A stretch of 64,000 nt of DNA. It comes from Thermomicrobium sp. 4228-Ro. GTDB taxonomy: Bacteria; Chloroflexota; Chloroflexia; Thermomicrobiales; Thermomicrobiaceae. The position numbers were made by a program, and so were the translations under genes. The stretch covers positions 310,001 through 374,000 of the forward strand of contig NZ_JAPFQM010000006.1 of NCBI RefSeq assembly GCF_026241205.1, read 5' to 3'. The notes below the pieces were generated by a model. That model was not told where the DNA came from, ran no database searches, and saw only the letters and a program-made list of their open reading frames with translations. This document shows positions 9,371 to 17,599 of the stretch, piece after piece. Position 1 is the first letter of the stretch; each line of letters starts with the position of its first letter.

Positions 9371-9409
9371 CAGCCCATCCCTTCGCATTTGTGTCGACCG
9401 ACAAGCGGA

Positions 9410-9427
9410 TTTGTACTCGATTACAAA
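9410..9427. promoter_or_regulatory. Palindromic operator candidate between accC and coxM-like gene
   Basis: TTTGTA-CTCGAT-TACAAA, a perfect 6-bp inverted repeat with a 6-bp centre, in the divergent intergenic region. The TTGTA..TACAA form resembles GntR-family operators. AT-rich arms stand out against the GC-rich background. Binding protein unknown. Confidence 0.4.
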
Positions 9428-9437
9428 AGCTCAACTC

Positions 9438-9467
9438 TTGACAGGCGAACCTTCTGGGCCTTAGCAT
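9438..9467 (+). promoter_or_regulatory. Promoter for the molybdenum hydroxylase genes
   Basis: Consensus -35 TTGACA at 9438-9443 and TAGCAT at 9462-9467, 18 bp apart, upstream of the coxM-like start at 9591. It lies 11 bp beyond the palindrome at 9410-9427, so a bound regulator could control it. Confidence 0.45.
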
Positions 9468-9590
9468 ACCCTTGTCGCTCGTCGCTGTCATCGTGCCGAA
9501 TCCAAAACAGACACGTGCCTCGAGGGCCAAAACGAGTGCGAGAACGGCTGATGGGGTTCGTCTCTCGGTGAGCGAGCGAGGAGGACCGCA

Positions 9591-10463
9591 ATGAAACCGG
9601 CACCCTTCGCCTACGAACGCCCGTCGAGCCTCGAGGAGGCTCTCGCCGTCCTCGGCGCGCATGGTTCGGAGGCGCGCCCCTTGGCAGGCGGGCAGAGCTT
9701 GATCCCGATGCTGACCTTGCGCATCGCTCGGCCGAGCTTGCTCGTCGATCTGGGACGCTTGAGCGAACTTGACGCATTGAAGCTGGACGACGGTGTACTG
9801 GAAGTCGGGGCAATGACCAGGTAGCGGCGCGTCGAGCGGGATCCGCTCGTCCGGGAACACGTCCCGCTGCTGGCTGATGCGCTTCGTCTCGTCGGGCATC
9901 CTGCCATCCGCAACCGCGGCACTGTCGGTGGCAGTCTGGCACACGCTGATCCCTCAGCCGAACTCCCGGCAGTCGCGCTGGCCCTCGACGCGGAGATCGT
10001 CGCTCGGGGTAACCAGGGCACACGAATCATCCCGGCACGTGACTTCTTCCTCGGCCCCTTCACGACCGCGCTCCAAGACAGTGAACTCGTCGTGGCTGTT
10101 CGCTTTCCCACACCCCGGGCCGGTACCGGCTGGGGGATCGCTGAGCTCGCCCGCCGCCACGGCGACTTCGCGCTCGCCGGAGCAGTCGCTGTGCTCGAGT
10201 GCGGGAGCGATGGCACCTGCACACGTGCAGCCGTTGCGCTCTTCGGTGTGAATTCCCGGCCGACACGCGCCGCAGCGACCGAGCAGGTACTGGTCGGCAG
10301 CACCCTGAGTGGCGATGTGCTACGGGAGGCTGCTGCGCGAGCGGTGGAGGCGATCGACGAGCCCCTCTCCGATGTCCACGGTTCAGCAGCCTACCGACGT
10401 CAGGTCACTCCGGTCGTCGTCCGACGAGCGCTCGAGGCAGCAGCCCAGCGAGCCAAGGCCTGA
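9591..10463 (+). pseudogene. FAD-binding subunit of molybdenum hydroxylase (CoxM family) with in-frame TAG
   Basis: FAD subunit of the xanthine oxidase/CO dehydrogenase family, passing electrons from the iron-sulfur subunit to an acceptor. The frame is open over about 290 codons, the usual CoxM length, except for one TAG at 9822-9824. Before it: FAYERPSSLEEALAVL, PLAGGQSLIPMLTLRIARPSLLVDLG, LEVGAMTR. After it in the same frame: RRVERDPLVREHVPLLADAL, IRNRGTVGGSLAHADPSAELPAVALAL (FAD loop), ARDFFLGPFTT. In relatives the stop position reads Gln or His, so CAG-to-TAG is the simplest change. Everything else is intact, which points to a recent mutation, a base error, or readthrough. Start ATG 9591 with a GAGGAGG-type site upstream. 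Confidence 0.85.
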
Positions 10464-10487
10464 GCGAGCGGGAGGGTGAGAAGAGCG

Positions 10488-10973
10488 ATGCAGCGCGTTA
10501 CGATCAGCTTGACGGTGAACGGGCAACCAGTCTCGGCCGAGGTCGATGCCCGCATGACGCTGGCCGATTTCCTGCGCGACCAGCTGGGGCTCACCGGCAC
10601 CAAGCTCGGTTGCGAGCATGGCGTCTGCGGAAGCTGCACGGTGCTCTGGGACGGCGCGGCAGTCCGCTCCTGCCTCGCCCTGGCTGCCCAAGCTGACGGA
10701 GCGACCATCACGACGATCGAGGGGTTGGCCACCGACTCGACCATGCACCCGGTCCAACGGGCGTTCTGGGAAGAGCATGCGCTCCAATGCGGCTTCTGCA
10801 CCCCGGGCATGGTGCTGACGGCCGTCGCGCTCTTACAGGAGAACCCTGCGCCGAGCGAGGCGGAAATCCGTGAGGCGTTGAGCGGCAATCTCTGCCGGTG
10901 CACCGGATACCAGAACATCGTGCGGGCCGTTCAGATCGCTGCCGAACGGATGCAGAGTGACCGGGGATCCTGA
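10488..10973 (+). CDS. [2Fe-2S] subunit of molybdenum hydroxylase (CoxS family)
   Basis: Small electron-transfer subunit, 161 residues. Two iron-sulfur clusters are visible: plant-ferredoxin-like GCEHGVCGSCTVLWDG with the later Cys in VRSCLA, and the helical-bundle cluster ALQCGFCTPGMV plus LSGNLCRCTGYQNIV. Start ATG 10488 follows GGGAGGGTGAG. Its end overlaps the intergenic ribosome-binding region of the large subunit gene by position only; the order M-S-L is the usual cox-type operon. Confidence 0.95.
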   Translation: MQRVTISLTVNGQPVSAEVDARMTLADFLRDQLGLTGTKLGCEHGVCGSCTVLWDGAAVRSCLALAAQADGATITTIEGLATDSTMHPVQRAFWEEHALQCGFCTPGMVLTAVALLQENPAPSEAEIREALSGNLCRCTGYQNIVRAVQIAAERMQSDRGS

Positions 10974-10983
10974 AGAGGGGAGA

Positions 10984-13344
10984 ATGACCATGACGCTCCA
11001 GCTGATACCGCGCGGCAAATGGGTCGGAGCCCGCGTCAAGCGAGTCGAGGATCCACGCTTCCTGACCGGGGAAGCACGCTATCTCGCCGATATCCAGATT
11101 CCGGGAACGGTGCATGCTGCCTTCGTCCGTTCGCCCTACGGGCATGCCCGGATCCGGAGCATCGAGACGAGCGCGGCCAAGGCGCACCCCGGTGTCATCG
11201 CGGTGTTCACTGCGGAGGACGTCGCCGCGCTCCCGCCACTCGCGAGTGGCCTCCCAATCGAAGGGCTGGTACCGACACCCCAACCGGTCCTGGCTAAAGA
11301 CAAGGTGCGCTTCGTCGGCGAGGCGGTCGCCGTGGTGGTCGCCGAAAACCGCTACGTCGCCGAGGACGCAGCCGAACTCGTGCAGGTGGACTACGAGCCG
11401 CTCCCAGCCGTCACGCACGCCGAGCGCGCGATGGCACCAGATGCGCCGATCCTGCACGAGGATCTCGGCACGAATATCGTCTACCGGAAGGTCACCACGC
11501 TCGGCGATGTCGAGGGAGTATTCGCGCAGGCTGATCGAATCTTCCGGCGCCGCTTCCACACCAATCGCTTCGTCGCCTCGCCGATGGAAACGCGAGGTTG
11601 TCTGTCGATCTACGAGCGTGCGAGCGGACAGCTGACGTTCTACTCGTCCACGCAGATGCCGCACATGCTGCGACTCTTCCTGTCGCTCTTCCTCGGCATT
11701 CCCGAGCACAAGGTGCGTGTCATCTCACCGGAAGTCGGTGGCGGTTTCGGGCAGAAGATGACGATCTACCCCGAGGAAGTCGTCATCGCCTATCTCGGCA
11801 AAGTTCTCGGGCGACCGGTCAAGTGGGTCGAGGACCGGCGCGAGAACCTCGCTGCCGCGACCCACGCGAAGGAACAGATTATCGAACTCGAGGCAGCCGT
11901 CCGAGCCGACGGCAAGGTGCTCGGGATGAAGGCGCGGCTGATCGGTGACGGTGGGGCGTACTCCTTCAACACCGCGAGTGCACTGATCGAACCCCTGGCA
12001 GCTGCTGGCATCGTGCCCGGCGTCTACGACATCCCAGCCTACCAGCACGAGGTCATCGCCGTCTGCACGAACAAGGCACCGGTCGGTGCCTTCCGCGCTG
12101 TCGGCTGGACAGCTGCGCAAACGGCTCGCGAGCTGTTCTTCGACGAGATCGCGCGCGAACTCGGGCTCGATCCCGCCGAGTTCCGGCGCCGCAACCTGAT
12201 CACCTCGTTCCCGCATACGACGGTTACCGGGATGGTCTACGACAGCGGCAGCTATCGCGAATCGCTCGAGCGAGCACTGGAGCTGGTCGGCTACGAGGAA
12301 CTCCGGAAGCGGCAGCAGGAGCTCCGCAAGCAGGGACGGTACCTCGGCATCGGGATCAGCCTCTACGTCGAACCGACCGCTTGGGGCTCGGAGATCGCCC
12401 TGCAAGCCGGCTTCCCGTTCCCCTCGCACGACAACGCGACGGTCACGATCGATCCGACCGGCAAGGTTCGCGTCGCGGTGAGCGTGCATAGCCACGGACA
12501 AGGGCACGAAACGACACTGGCCCAGGTCGCGGCCGAAATCCTGGGAGTCTCTATCGACGACGTCATCGTCGAGCATGGTGATACCGACCGGGCGCCCTGG
12601 GGCATGGGTACCTATGCCAGCCGGAGCGCGGTGATCGGTGGCGGCATGGTGGCACTTGCAGCGCAGGAAGTCCGGCAGAAGGTCCTGCGCGTCGCCAGCC
12701 GCCTCCTCGAGGTGGCACCGGAAGATCTCGAGATCCAGGACGGCACGATCTTCGTCCGGGGCGCGCCCGACCGCTCGCTGAGCATGTTCCAGGTCGCCTT
12801 CGCCGCGTACCTCGACGGCCGTGTCCGAGCGGAAGGGGAAGAACCGCTCCTCTCGGCAACCAAGTTCTACGATCCGCGCGCCACGTATTCGAACGGCTGC
12901 ATCGTGACCGTCTGCGAGGTGGACGGGGAAACTGGACTGGCCCGTCTCGACAAGATCGTCGCGGTCGAGGACTGCGGCACGATGTTGAACCCCATGATCG
13001 TCGAAGGTCAGGTGATGGGAGCGATCGCCCAAGGGATCGGCGGCGCCTTGTACGAGGCGATGGTCTACGATGAGAACGGGCAGCTTCTGACGGACACCTT
13101 CCTCACGTACGCACTACCAACGGCGACGGAGGTACCCGAGCTCGTCATCGACCACCTGGAGACCCCCTCGCCGGTGACGATCGGCGGGATCAAGGGGATC
13201 GGTGAGGGTGGCTTGTTGGCCACGCCGGCGTCCGTCGCTGGGGCAGTGCTCGATGCGATCTGGCCAGCGGGACGCACCATCGAGCAGTTGCCGCTGACAC
13301 CGGAGCGGGTGCTGGAAGCACTCCAGGCTGAGAACGAAGGATGA
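10984..13344 (+). CDS. Molybdopterin-binding large subunit of xanthine oxidase/CO dehydrogenase family
   Basis: Catalytic subunit (786 residues) that hydroxylates a carbon centre using Mo-molybdopterin cytosine dinucleotide. Seen: KRVEDPRFLTGEARYLADI at the N-terminus, FVGEAVAVVVAE, cofactor motif EVGGGFGQKMTIYPEE, a region GAFRAVGWTAAQTARE at the active-site loop, FRRRNLI, and the conserved catalytic Glu in GIKGIGEGGLLATPAS. The loop is neither the AYRCSFR of form I CO dehydrogenase nor the AYRGAGR of form II, so CO is an unlikely substrate; an aromatic, N-heterocyclic or aldehyde substrate is more plausible. ATG 10984 with GAGGGGAGA. Confidence 0.92.
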   Translation: MTMTLQLIPRGKWVGARVKRVEDPRFLTGEARYLADIQIPGTVHAAFVRSPYGHARIRSIETSAAKAHPGVIAVFTAEDVAALPPLASGLPIEGLVPTPQPVLAKDKVRFVGEAVAVVVAENRYVAEDAAELVQVDYEPLPAVTHAERAMAPDAPILHEDLGTNIVYRKVTTLGDVEGVFAQADRIFRRRFHTNRFVASPMETRGCLSIYERASGQLTFYSSTQMPHMLRLFLSLFLGIPEHKVRVISPEVGGGFGQKMTIYPEEVVIAYLGKVLGRPVKWVEDRRENLAAATHAKEQIIELEAAVRADGKVLGMKARLIGDGGAYSFNTASALIEPLAAAGIVPGVYDIPAYQHEVIAVCTNKAPVGAFRAVGWTAAQTARELFFDEIARELGLDPAEFRRRNLITSFPHTTVTGMVYDSGSYRESLERALELVGYEELRKRQQELRKQGRYLGIGISLYVEPTAWGSEIALQAGFPFPSHDNATVTIDPTGKVRVAVSVHSHGQGHETTLAQVAAEILGVSIDDVIVEHGDTDRAPWGMGTYASRSAVIGGGMVALAAQEVRQKVLRVASRLLEVAPEDLEIQDGTIFVRGAPDRSLSMFQVAFAAYLDGRVRAEGEEPLLSATKFYDPRATYSNGCIVTVCEVDGETGLARLDKIVAVEDCGTMLNPMIVEGQVMGAIAQGIGGALYEAMVYDENGQLLTDTFLTYALPTATEVPELVIDHLETPSPVTIGGIKGIGEGGLLATPASVAGAVLDAIWPAGRTIEQLPLTPERVLEALQAENEG

Positions 13345-13369
13345 GAGGAGGCTCGACGATTCGAAAGGT

Positions 13370-13433
13370 TGCCGGACAACCGGCATGGGATGAATGGGAC
13401 GGTTCCGTTCCTCGGCTCCATAGTGAGGAACGG
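13370..13433. promoter_or_regulatory. Two hairpins between hydroxylase and ABC importer operons
   Basis: TGCCGG-ACAA-CCGGCA at 13370-13385 and CCGTTCCTC / GAGGAACGG at 13405-13433 (11-base loop). They could end the hydroxylase transcript or act as a leader control element for the importer, whose ATG is 48 bp further on. Confidence 0.4.
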
Positions 13434-13480
13434 TGTGCTCGGGATCGGAGGGGAATGTGATGCAGCGAGGAGGATATTCG

Positions 13481-14761
13481 ATGAACCAGTCCACGCGTCT
13501 GACGCGACGCACGGTCTTGCGTGCGCTCGCCCTCGGTGGCGCAGCCACCGCGGCAGGCAGTCTCCTCGCCGCCTGCGGTGGCAGTGGTGCAACCCCCACT
13601 CCGGCAGCCAGCGGAGCTCAGCCCACGACGGCAGCGCCCGCGGCGACACCGACCAGCACCTCAGCAGCCACTACACCGACTGCAGCTGCCGCAGCTTCGC
13701 CGGCCGCAGCTGAGGAACTCTGGGAGGTCGTCGCCTACTATGGGACGTACGACGTCTCGACCAAGCAGCCTGGCCGTCCAGCGAAGAGCCTCGAAGGACC
13801 GAAATACGAGAAGTGGACACGGCCCAAGGCGAACAAGCCGTACATGATCGGCGTCTCGTTCCCGCACCTGAAGGACCCGTACTGGCTCGCCGTCGACTAC
13901 GGGATCGTGGACGAGGCGCAGATTCTCGGTGTCGGTATCGAGCTCGTGGCTGCCCAGGGCTACAATGACCTCACGGGGCAGATCAACCAGGTCGAGAACC
14001 TGGCCAACCGAGCCGACATCGAGGGAATCATCCTGGCCGCGATCAGCTATGCCTCGCAGGACCAGCTGGTCACCGACATCGTCAAGAACAAGAAGAAGCC
14101 GGTCATCGAGGTGATCAACGACATCCAGGCGCCGGACATCATGGCCAAGGCGCTGGTGTCGTTCTACGACATGGGCTACGCAGCGGGCGAGTTCGTTGCG
14201 AAGGATTCGGGTGGTCAGAATGTAACGGTGGTCTTCCTGCCCGGTCCAGCTGGTTCCGGCTGGGCACCGGATACGGTCGACGGCTTCAAGGCAGCCGTCG
14301 AGGAGAAGGTGCCCGGTAAAGTGCAGATCCTGGATGTCAAGTGGGGCGACACTGGTAAGGATGTCCAGGTTTCGCTCATCGAGGATGCACTCAACGCGTA
14401 TCCCGACGTCACGTACCTGGTTGGGAATGCTGTCGCGGCTGATGCAGCGCCGGACATCCTCGCCAATCGCTCGAAGAAGCCGAAGATCGTGTCGACCTAC
14501 ATCATCCCGCCGCTCTACGACAAGATCGCCGAGGGAAAGGTGGCTGCGGCACCGACCGACTTCACTGCGCTCCAGGGTCGGATGGCTGTCGACATGATGG
14601 TACGGATTCTGAACGGCGAGAAGCCAGGTGTCGACTTCCCGTTCCGAGCTGGGCCGATCATCAAGGTCGTCACACCGCAGAACTACAAGGACTTCAAGTA
14701 CGAGGACATGTTCGGTCCGCGCGACTTCCGCCCGGTGTTCTCTGTCAAGCCGAAGCCGTAA
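13481..14761 (+). CDS. Sugar-type ABC importer substrate-binding lipoprotein (TorT/RbsB-like)
   Basis: Extracellular binding protein of the periplasmic-binding-protein type I fold. N-terminus has twin Arg (TRRTVLRALALGG) and a lipobox LLAACGG, so it is probably a Tat-exported lipoprotein, followed by an Ala/Thr/Pro linker of about 55 residues. The binding domain shows MIGVSFPHLKDPYWLAVDYG, NQVENLANRADIEGIILAAISY and VTYLVGNAVAADAA. 426 residues. Start ATG 13481 follows AGGAGGATATTCG. First gene of an operon reaching bioY; the substrate is unknown but the downstream genes suggest a small nitrogen-containing or carboxylated compound rather than a sugar. Confidence 0.88.
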   Translation: MNQSTRLTRRTVLRALALGGAATAAGSLLAACGGSGATPTPAASGAQPTTAAPAATPTSTSAATTPTAAAAASPAAAEELWEVVAYYGTYDVSTKQPGRPAKSLEGPKYEKWTRPKANKPYMIGVSFPHLKDPYWLAVDYGIVDEAQILGVGIELVAAQGYNDLTGQINQVENLANRADIEGIILAAISYASQDQLVTDIVKNKKKPVIEVINDIQAPDIMAKALVSFYDMGYAAGEFVAKDSGGQNVTVVFLPGPAGSGWAPDTVDGFKAAVEEKVPGKVQILDVKWGDTGKDVQVSLIEDALNAYPDVTYLVGNAVAADAAPDILANRSKKPKIVSTYIIPPLYDKIAEGKVAAAPTDFTALQGRMAVDMMVRILNGEKPGVDFPFRAGPIIKVVTPQNYKDFKYEDMFGPRDFRPVFSVKPKP

Positions 14762-14773
14762 TGGACGACGCGT

Positions 14774-16309
14774 ATGCCGGCGCTGTTACGGGCTCACGAG
14801 ATCAGCAAACGGTTTCCCGGTGTCCTCGCTCTCGATCGCGTCTCGTTCGAACTCCAGGCTGGCGAAGTGCATGCCCTGGTCGGTGAGAACGGGGCCGGGA
14901 AATCCACACTGGTCAATATCTTCGCTGGCTCTCTGCGACCCGACAGCGGCACGATCGAACTCGAGGGGCGACCGGTGCAGATCCGGTCGCCCCACCATGC
15001 CCAACAGCTCGGTATCCGGGCCGTTTTCCAGCAACTGAGTCTCGTCCCCGCCCTGACGGTGGCAGAGAACATCTTTCTCGGGCGCGAACTCACCGCACCA
15101 GTGGTACTCCGCAAACCCGCGATGCAAGCGCAGAGCCTCGCCCGCCTGGGGCTCTTCGACGCTGGCATCGCACCGACGGCACGGGTGCGCGACCTCACGG
15201 TACCGCAGCGCTATCTCGTCGAGATCGCCAAAGCCACACTCGAGCAGCCGAAGGTGCTCATCCTCGACGAGCCGACCGCCTCACTGACCGACCGAGAAAC
15301 GCAGGTCCTGTTCGGGCTCGTCCGGGAACTCCGCGAGCGTGGTGTCGGCATCATCTGGATCACGCACCGACTCGAGGAACTCTGCGAGATCGCCGACCGC
15401 GTCACCGTGATGCGGGACGGTCGGCACGTGGCGACGCTCGCGGTGGGCGACACGACGACCGACCGGCTGATCACGCTCATGACCGGTCGCGAATACGAGC
15501 AGATCTACCCCGTCCTCCAACCCGTTCCCGAGGACGCCCCGGTGGCGCTCGAGGTTCAGGGATTGCATACCGTCCACGGCTTGCGGGGCGTGCATTTCAC
15601 GCTGCGTGCTGGGGAAATCCTCGGTGTCGGTGGACTGATCGGCTCCGGAAAGCAACTGATCGGTCGCGCCTTAGTCGGGCTCGAACCGGCGACTGCAGGC
15701 CAGATCGAGCTCGCCGGCCAGCGCGTACCCCTCGACGAGATCAGTCCGTATGTCATGCTCCACCGCGGGCTCATGTACTTCCCCGCCGATCGTCGCAACG
15801 AGGGGCTGCTCACCAACCGCTCTGTCCTCGAGAACATGACGATCGCAGCGCTCGAGCAGTTCGAGCTCCTCGGTGCACTGCTGGACAAGCGACGCGAACG
15901 TCGAACCGTCCTGGACTTCATCCGACGACTCGCGATCGTCCCGCCGAATCCCGACATGCGCGTGCGCAATCTTTCCGGTGGCAACCAGCAGAAAGTCGCG
16001 CTCGCCCGTGGATTGATCCGCGAGACCCGCGTGTTCGTGCTCGATGAGCCGACGCAGGGAATCGACGTCGGCGCGAAGATCGCGATCTACGAGCTGCTCC
16101 ACGAACTCGCACGGCAGGGGGCGGCGGTGCTCTTCATCACTTCCGACATCTTGGAACTGCTCCATGTCTGTCACCGGGTAGCAGTCATGTTCCAAGGTGA
16201 GCTAGTCGCCATCGTACCGCACGAGGAGGCAACCGAAGAACGCCTCTTGCAGTACTACTTCGGGCATCTACGAGAGGAGGTCGGGCGAACCGGTGTCGAC
16301 GCCGCGTGA
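14774..16309 (+). CDS. Sugar-type ABC importer ATPase with two nucleotide-binding domains
   Basis: 511-residue RbsA/MglA-type protein with fused ATPase domains energising uptake. First domain: Walker A VGENGAGKSTLVNI, Walker B VLILDEPTASLTDRE and H-loop IWITHRLEEL. Second domain: degenerate Walker A GVGGLIGSGKQLIG, signature LSGGNQQKVALARGLI, Walker B VFVLDEPTQGIDVGAK. The first signature region reads LTVPQRYLVEIAKA, weakened as in other members. Start ATG 14774 lies 12 bp after the binding-protein gene. Confidence 0.95.
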   Translation: MPALLRAHEISKRFPGVLALDRVSFELQAGEVHALVGENGAGKSTLVNIFAGSLRPDSGTIELEGRPVQIRSPHHAQQLGIRAVFQQLSLVPALTVAENIFLGRELTAPVVLRKPAMQAQSLARLGLFDAGIAPTARVRDLTVPQRYLVEIAKATLEQPKVLILDEPTASLTDRETQVLFGLVRELRERGVGIIWITHRLEELCEIADRVTVMRDGRHVATLAVGDTTTDRLITLMTGREYEQIYPVLQPVPEDAPVALEVQGLHTVHGLRGVHFTLRAGEILGVGGLIGSGKQLIGRALVGLEPATAGQIELAGQRVPLDEISPYVMLHRGLMYFPADRRNEGLLTNRSVLENMTIAALEQFELLGALLDKRRERRTVLDFIRRLAIVPPNPDMRVRNLSGGNQQKVALARGLIRETRVFVLDEPTQGIDVGAKIAIYELLHELARQGAAVLFITSDILELLHVCHRVAVMFQGELVAIVPHEEATEERLLQYYFGHLREEVGRTGVDAA

Positions 16310-17300
16310 AGTCGCGACCAAGCGATTCGCGCCCGCCGGGCGCTTCCACTGGGTGCGAAGTACGATCGAGCAACTCGGGCTCCTACCGGTCCTGCTCGTC
16401 CTGCTCTTGATCTTCTTCTCGATCGCTTCGCCGAACTTCTTTACACGAGGCAATCTTTCAACGATTCTGACGCAGGCACTCTTCCTCATCATCGTCTCGG
16501 TTGCGCAGACGCTCGTCCTGTTGACAGGCGGTTTCGATCTCTCGATGGGATCGTCGATCGCCCTGGTGAGCATCGTCGCCGGTCTCCAGCTGCTCGACCA
16601 TCCCGATGCACCAGCGACGGGACTGCTCATCGCGATGGTCGCTGCGATCGCTGTCGCTACTGGTATCGGGGCAATCAATGGCCTCTTCGTTGCGATCTTC
16701 CGCGTGCCACCCTTCATCGTCACGCTCGCGATGATGACCGCGATATCGGGCCTCGCGCTCAAGGTGTCGCGAGGGGTACCGGTATTCGGACTGCCAGGAT
16801 ACTTTTCGAACACGCTCTACACCGGCAAGGTCATCGGTCTGCCGGTACCGTGGCTGGTGACCATACTCGTTCTGGTGGTCATGTATCTGGTCCTCCACTG
16901 GACTCGCTTCGGTCGCTACTGGTATGCGATCGGGAGCAACGCCGAGGCTGCCCGGCTCTCGGGTATCACGGTGCGGTTCTACCTGTTTCTGGCATACACG
17001 ATTGCTGGTGTCCTGGTCGGGATTACCGGGTTGCTCCTGACCGCTCGGGTTGGCTCGGGCGAACCGACTTTGGGAGCGAGCTTTCCCTTGGAATCGATCG
17101 CTGCGGCTGTACTCGGTGGGGTATCGATCCGCGGCGGTGAGGGAAACCTGTTCGGCGCAGCGATCGGGGCCATCTTCCTGGTCATGCTCCGCAACGGTAT
17201 GGACATCATGGGCATCAGCACCTACACCCAAATGATCATCACCGGCGGGCTACTGGTGATCGCCGTGATCATCGATAACTGGGTGCACCGCGAACGCTAA
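16293..17300 (+). CDS. Sugar-type ABC importer permease (RbsC-like)
   Basis: 335-residue inner-membrane permease of the BPD_transp_2 family with eight or more hydrophobic segments and the family motif TGGFDLSMGSSIALVSIVAG and INGLFVAIFRVPPFIVTLAMMTAISGLAL. A single permease gene suggests a homodimer. GTG start at 16293 overlaps the ATPase gene by 17 bp, with AGGAGG upstream, so the two are translationally coupled. Confidence 0.94.
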   Translation: MSTPREVATKRFAPAGRFHWVRSTIEQLGLLPVLLVLLLIFFSIASPNFFTRGNLSTILTQALFLIIVSVAQTLVLLTGGFDLSMGSSIALVSIVAGLQLLDHPDAPATGLLIAMVAAIAVATGIGAINGLFVAIFRVPPFIVTLAMMTAISGLALKVSRGVPVFGLPGYFSNTLYTGKVIGLPVPWLVTILVLVVMYLVLHWTRFGRYWYAIGSNAEAARLSGITVRFYLFLAYTIAGVLVGITGLLLTARVGSGEPTLGASFPLESIAAAVLGGVSIRGGEGNLFGAAIGAIFLVMLRNGMDIMGISTYTQMIITGGLLVIAVIIDNWVHRER

Positions 17301-17319
17301 GAAGGGAAGGGGGAATCTC

Positions 17320-17568
17320 ATGGCTGAGCACACGATCAAATCACCGTTACCGGGTATCTTTTACCGGCGTCCCAGCCCGGATGCTGAGCCATTCGTGAAG
17401 GAGGGCGACACGATCGCACCGGGCACTGTGATCGGCTTGGTCGGCGTGATGAAGACGTTCCATCAGATCACGTCCGATGTCGGGGGCAGAGTCGTCCGGT
17501 TTCTCGTCGAAAACGAGGAGGCGATCCGTCCCGGCCAGCCGATCGCTGTCGTCAGCGACGAGGCTTGA
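17320..17568 (+). CDS. Biotinyl/lipoyl carrier protein next to KipI/KipA-type genes
   Basis: 82-residue single biotinyl-domain protein. KSPLPGIFYRRPSPDAEPFVKEGDTI, then IGLVGVMKTFHQITSDVGG with the candidate biotin Lys in VMK, and the mirrored half VRFLVENEEAIRPGQPIAVV. The VMKTF form differs from the EAMKM of acetyl-CoA carboxylase BCCP and is typical of carriers near KipI/KipA homologues. It could be loaded by the AccC at 8024-9370 and serve the carboxyltransferase-like proteins that follow; bioY in the same operon supports a biotin requirement. Confidence 0.85.
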   Translation: MAEHTIKSPLPGIFYRRPSPDAEPFVKEGDTIAPGTVIGLVGVMKTFHQITSDVGGRVVRFLVENEEAIRPGQPIAVVSDEA

Positions 17569-17599
17569 GCTCCGTAGAAGCGGGAAGGAGCGCGCAGTC

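Noticed and set aside
10984-13344. Annotation as CO dehydrogenase CoxL
   Set aside because: The active-site loop lacks both known CODH signatures.
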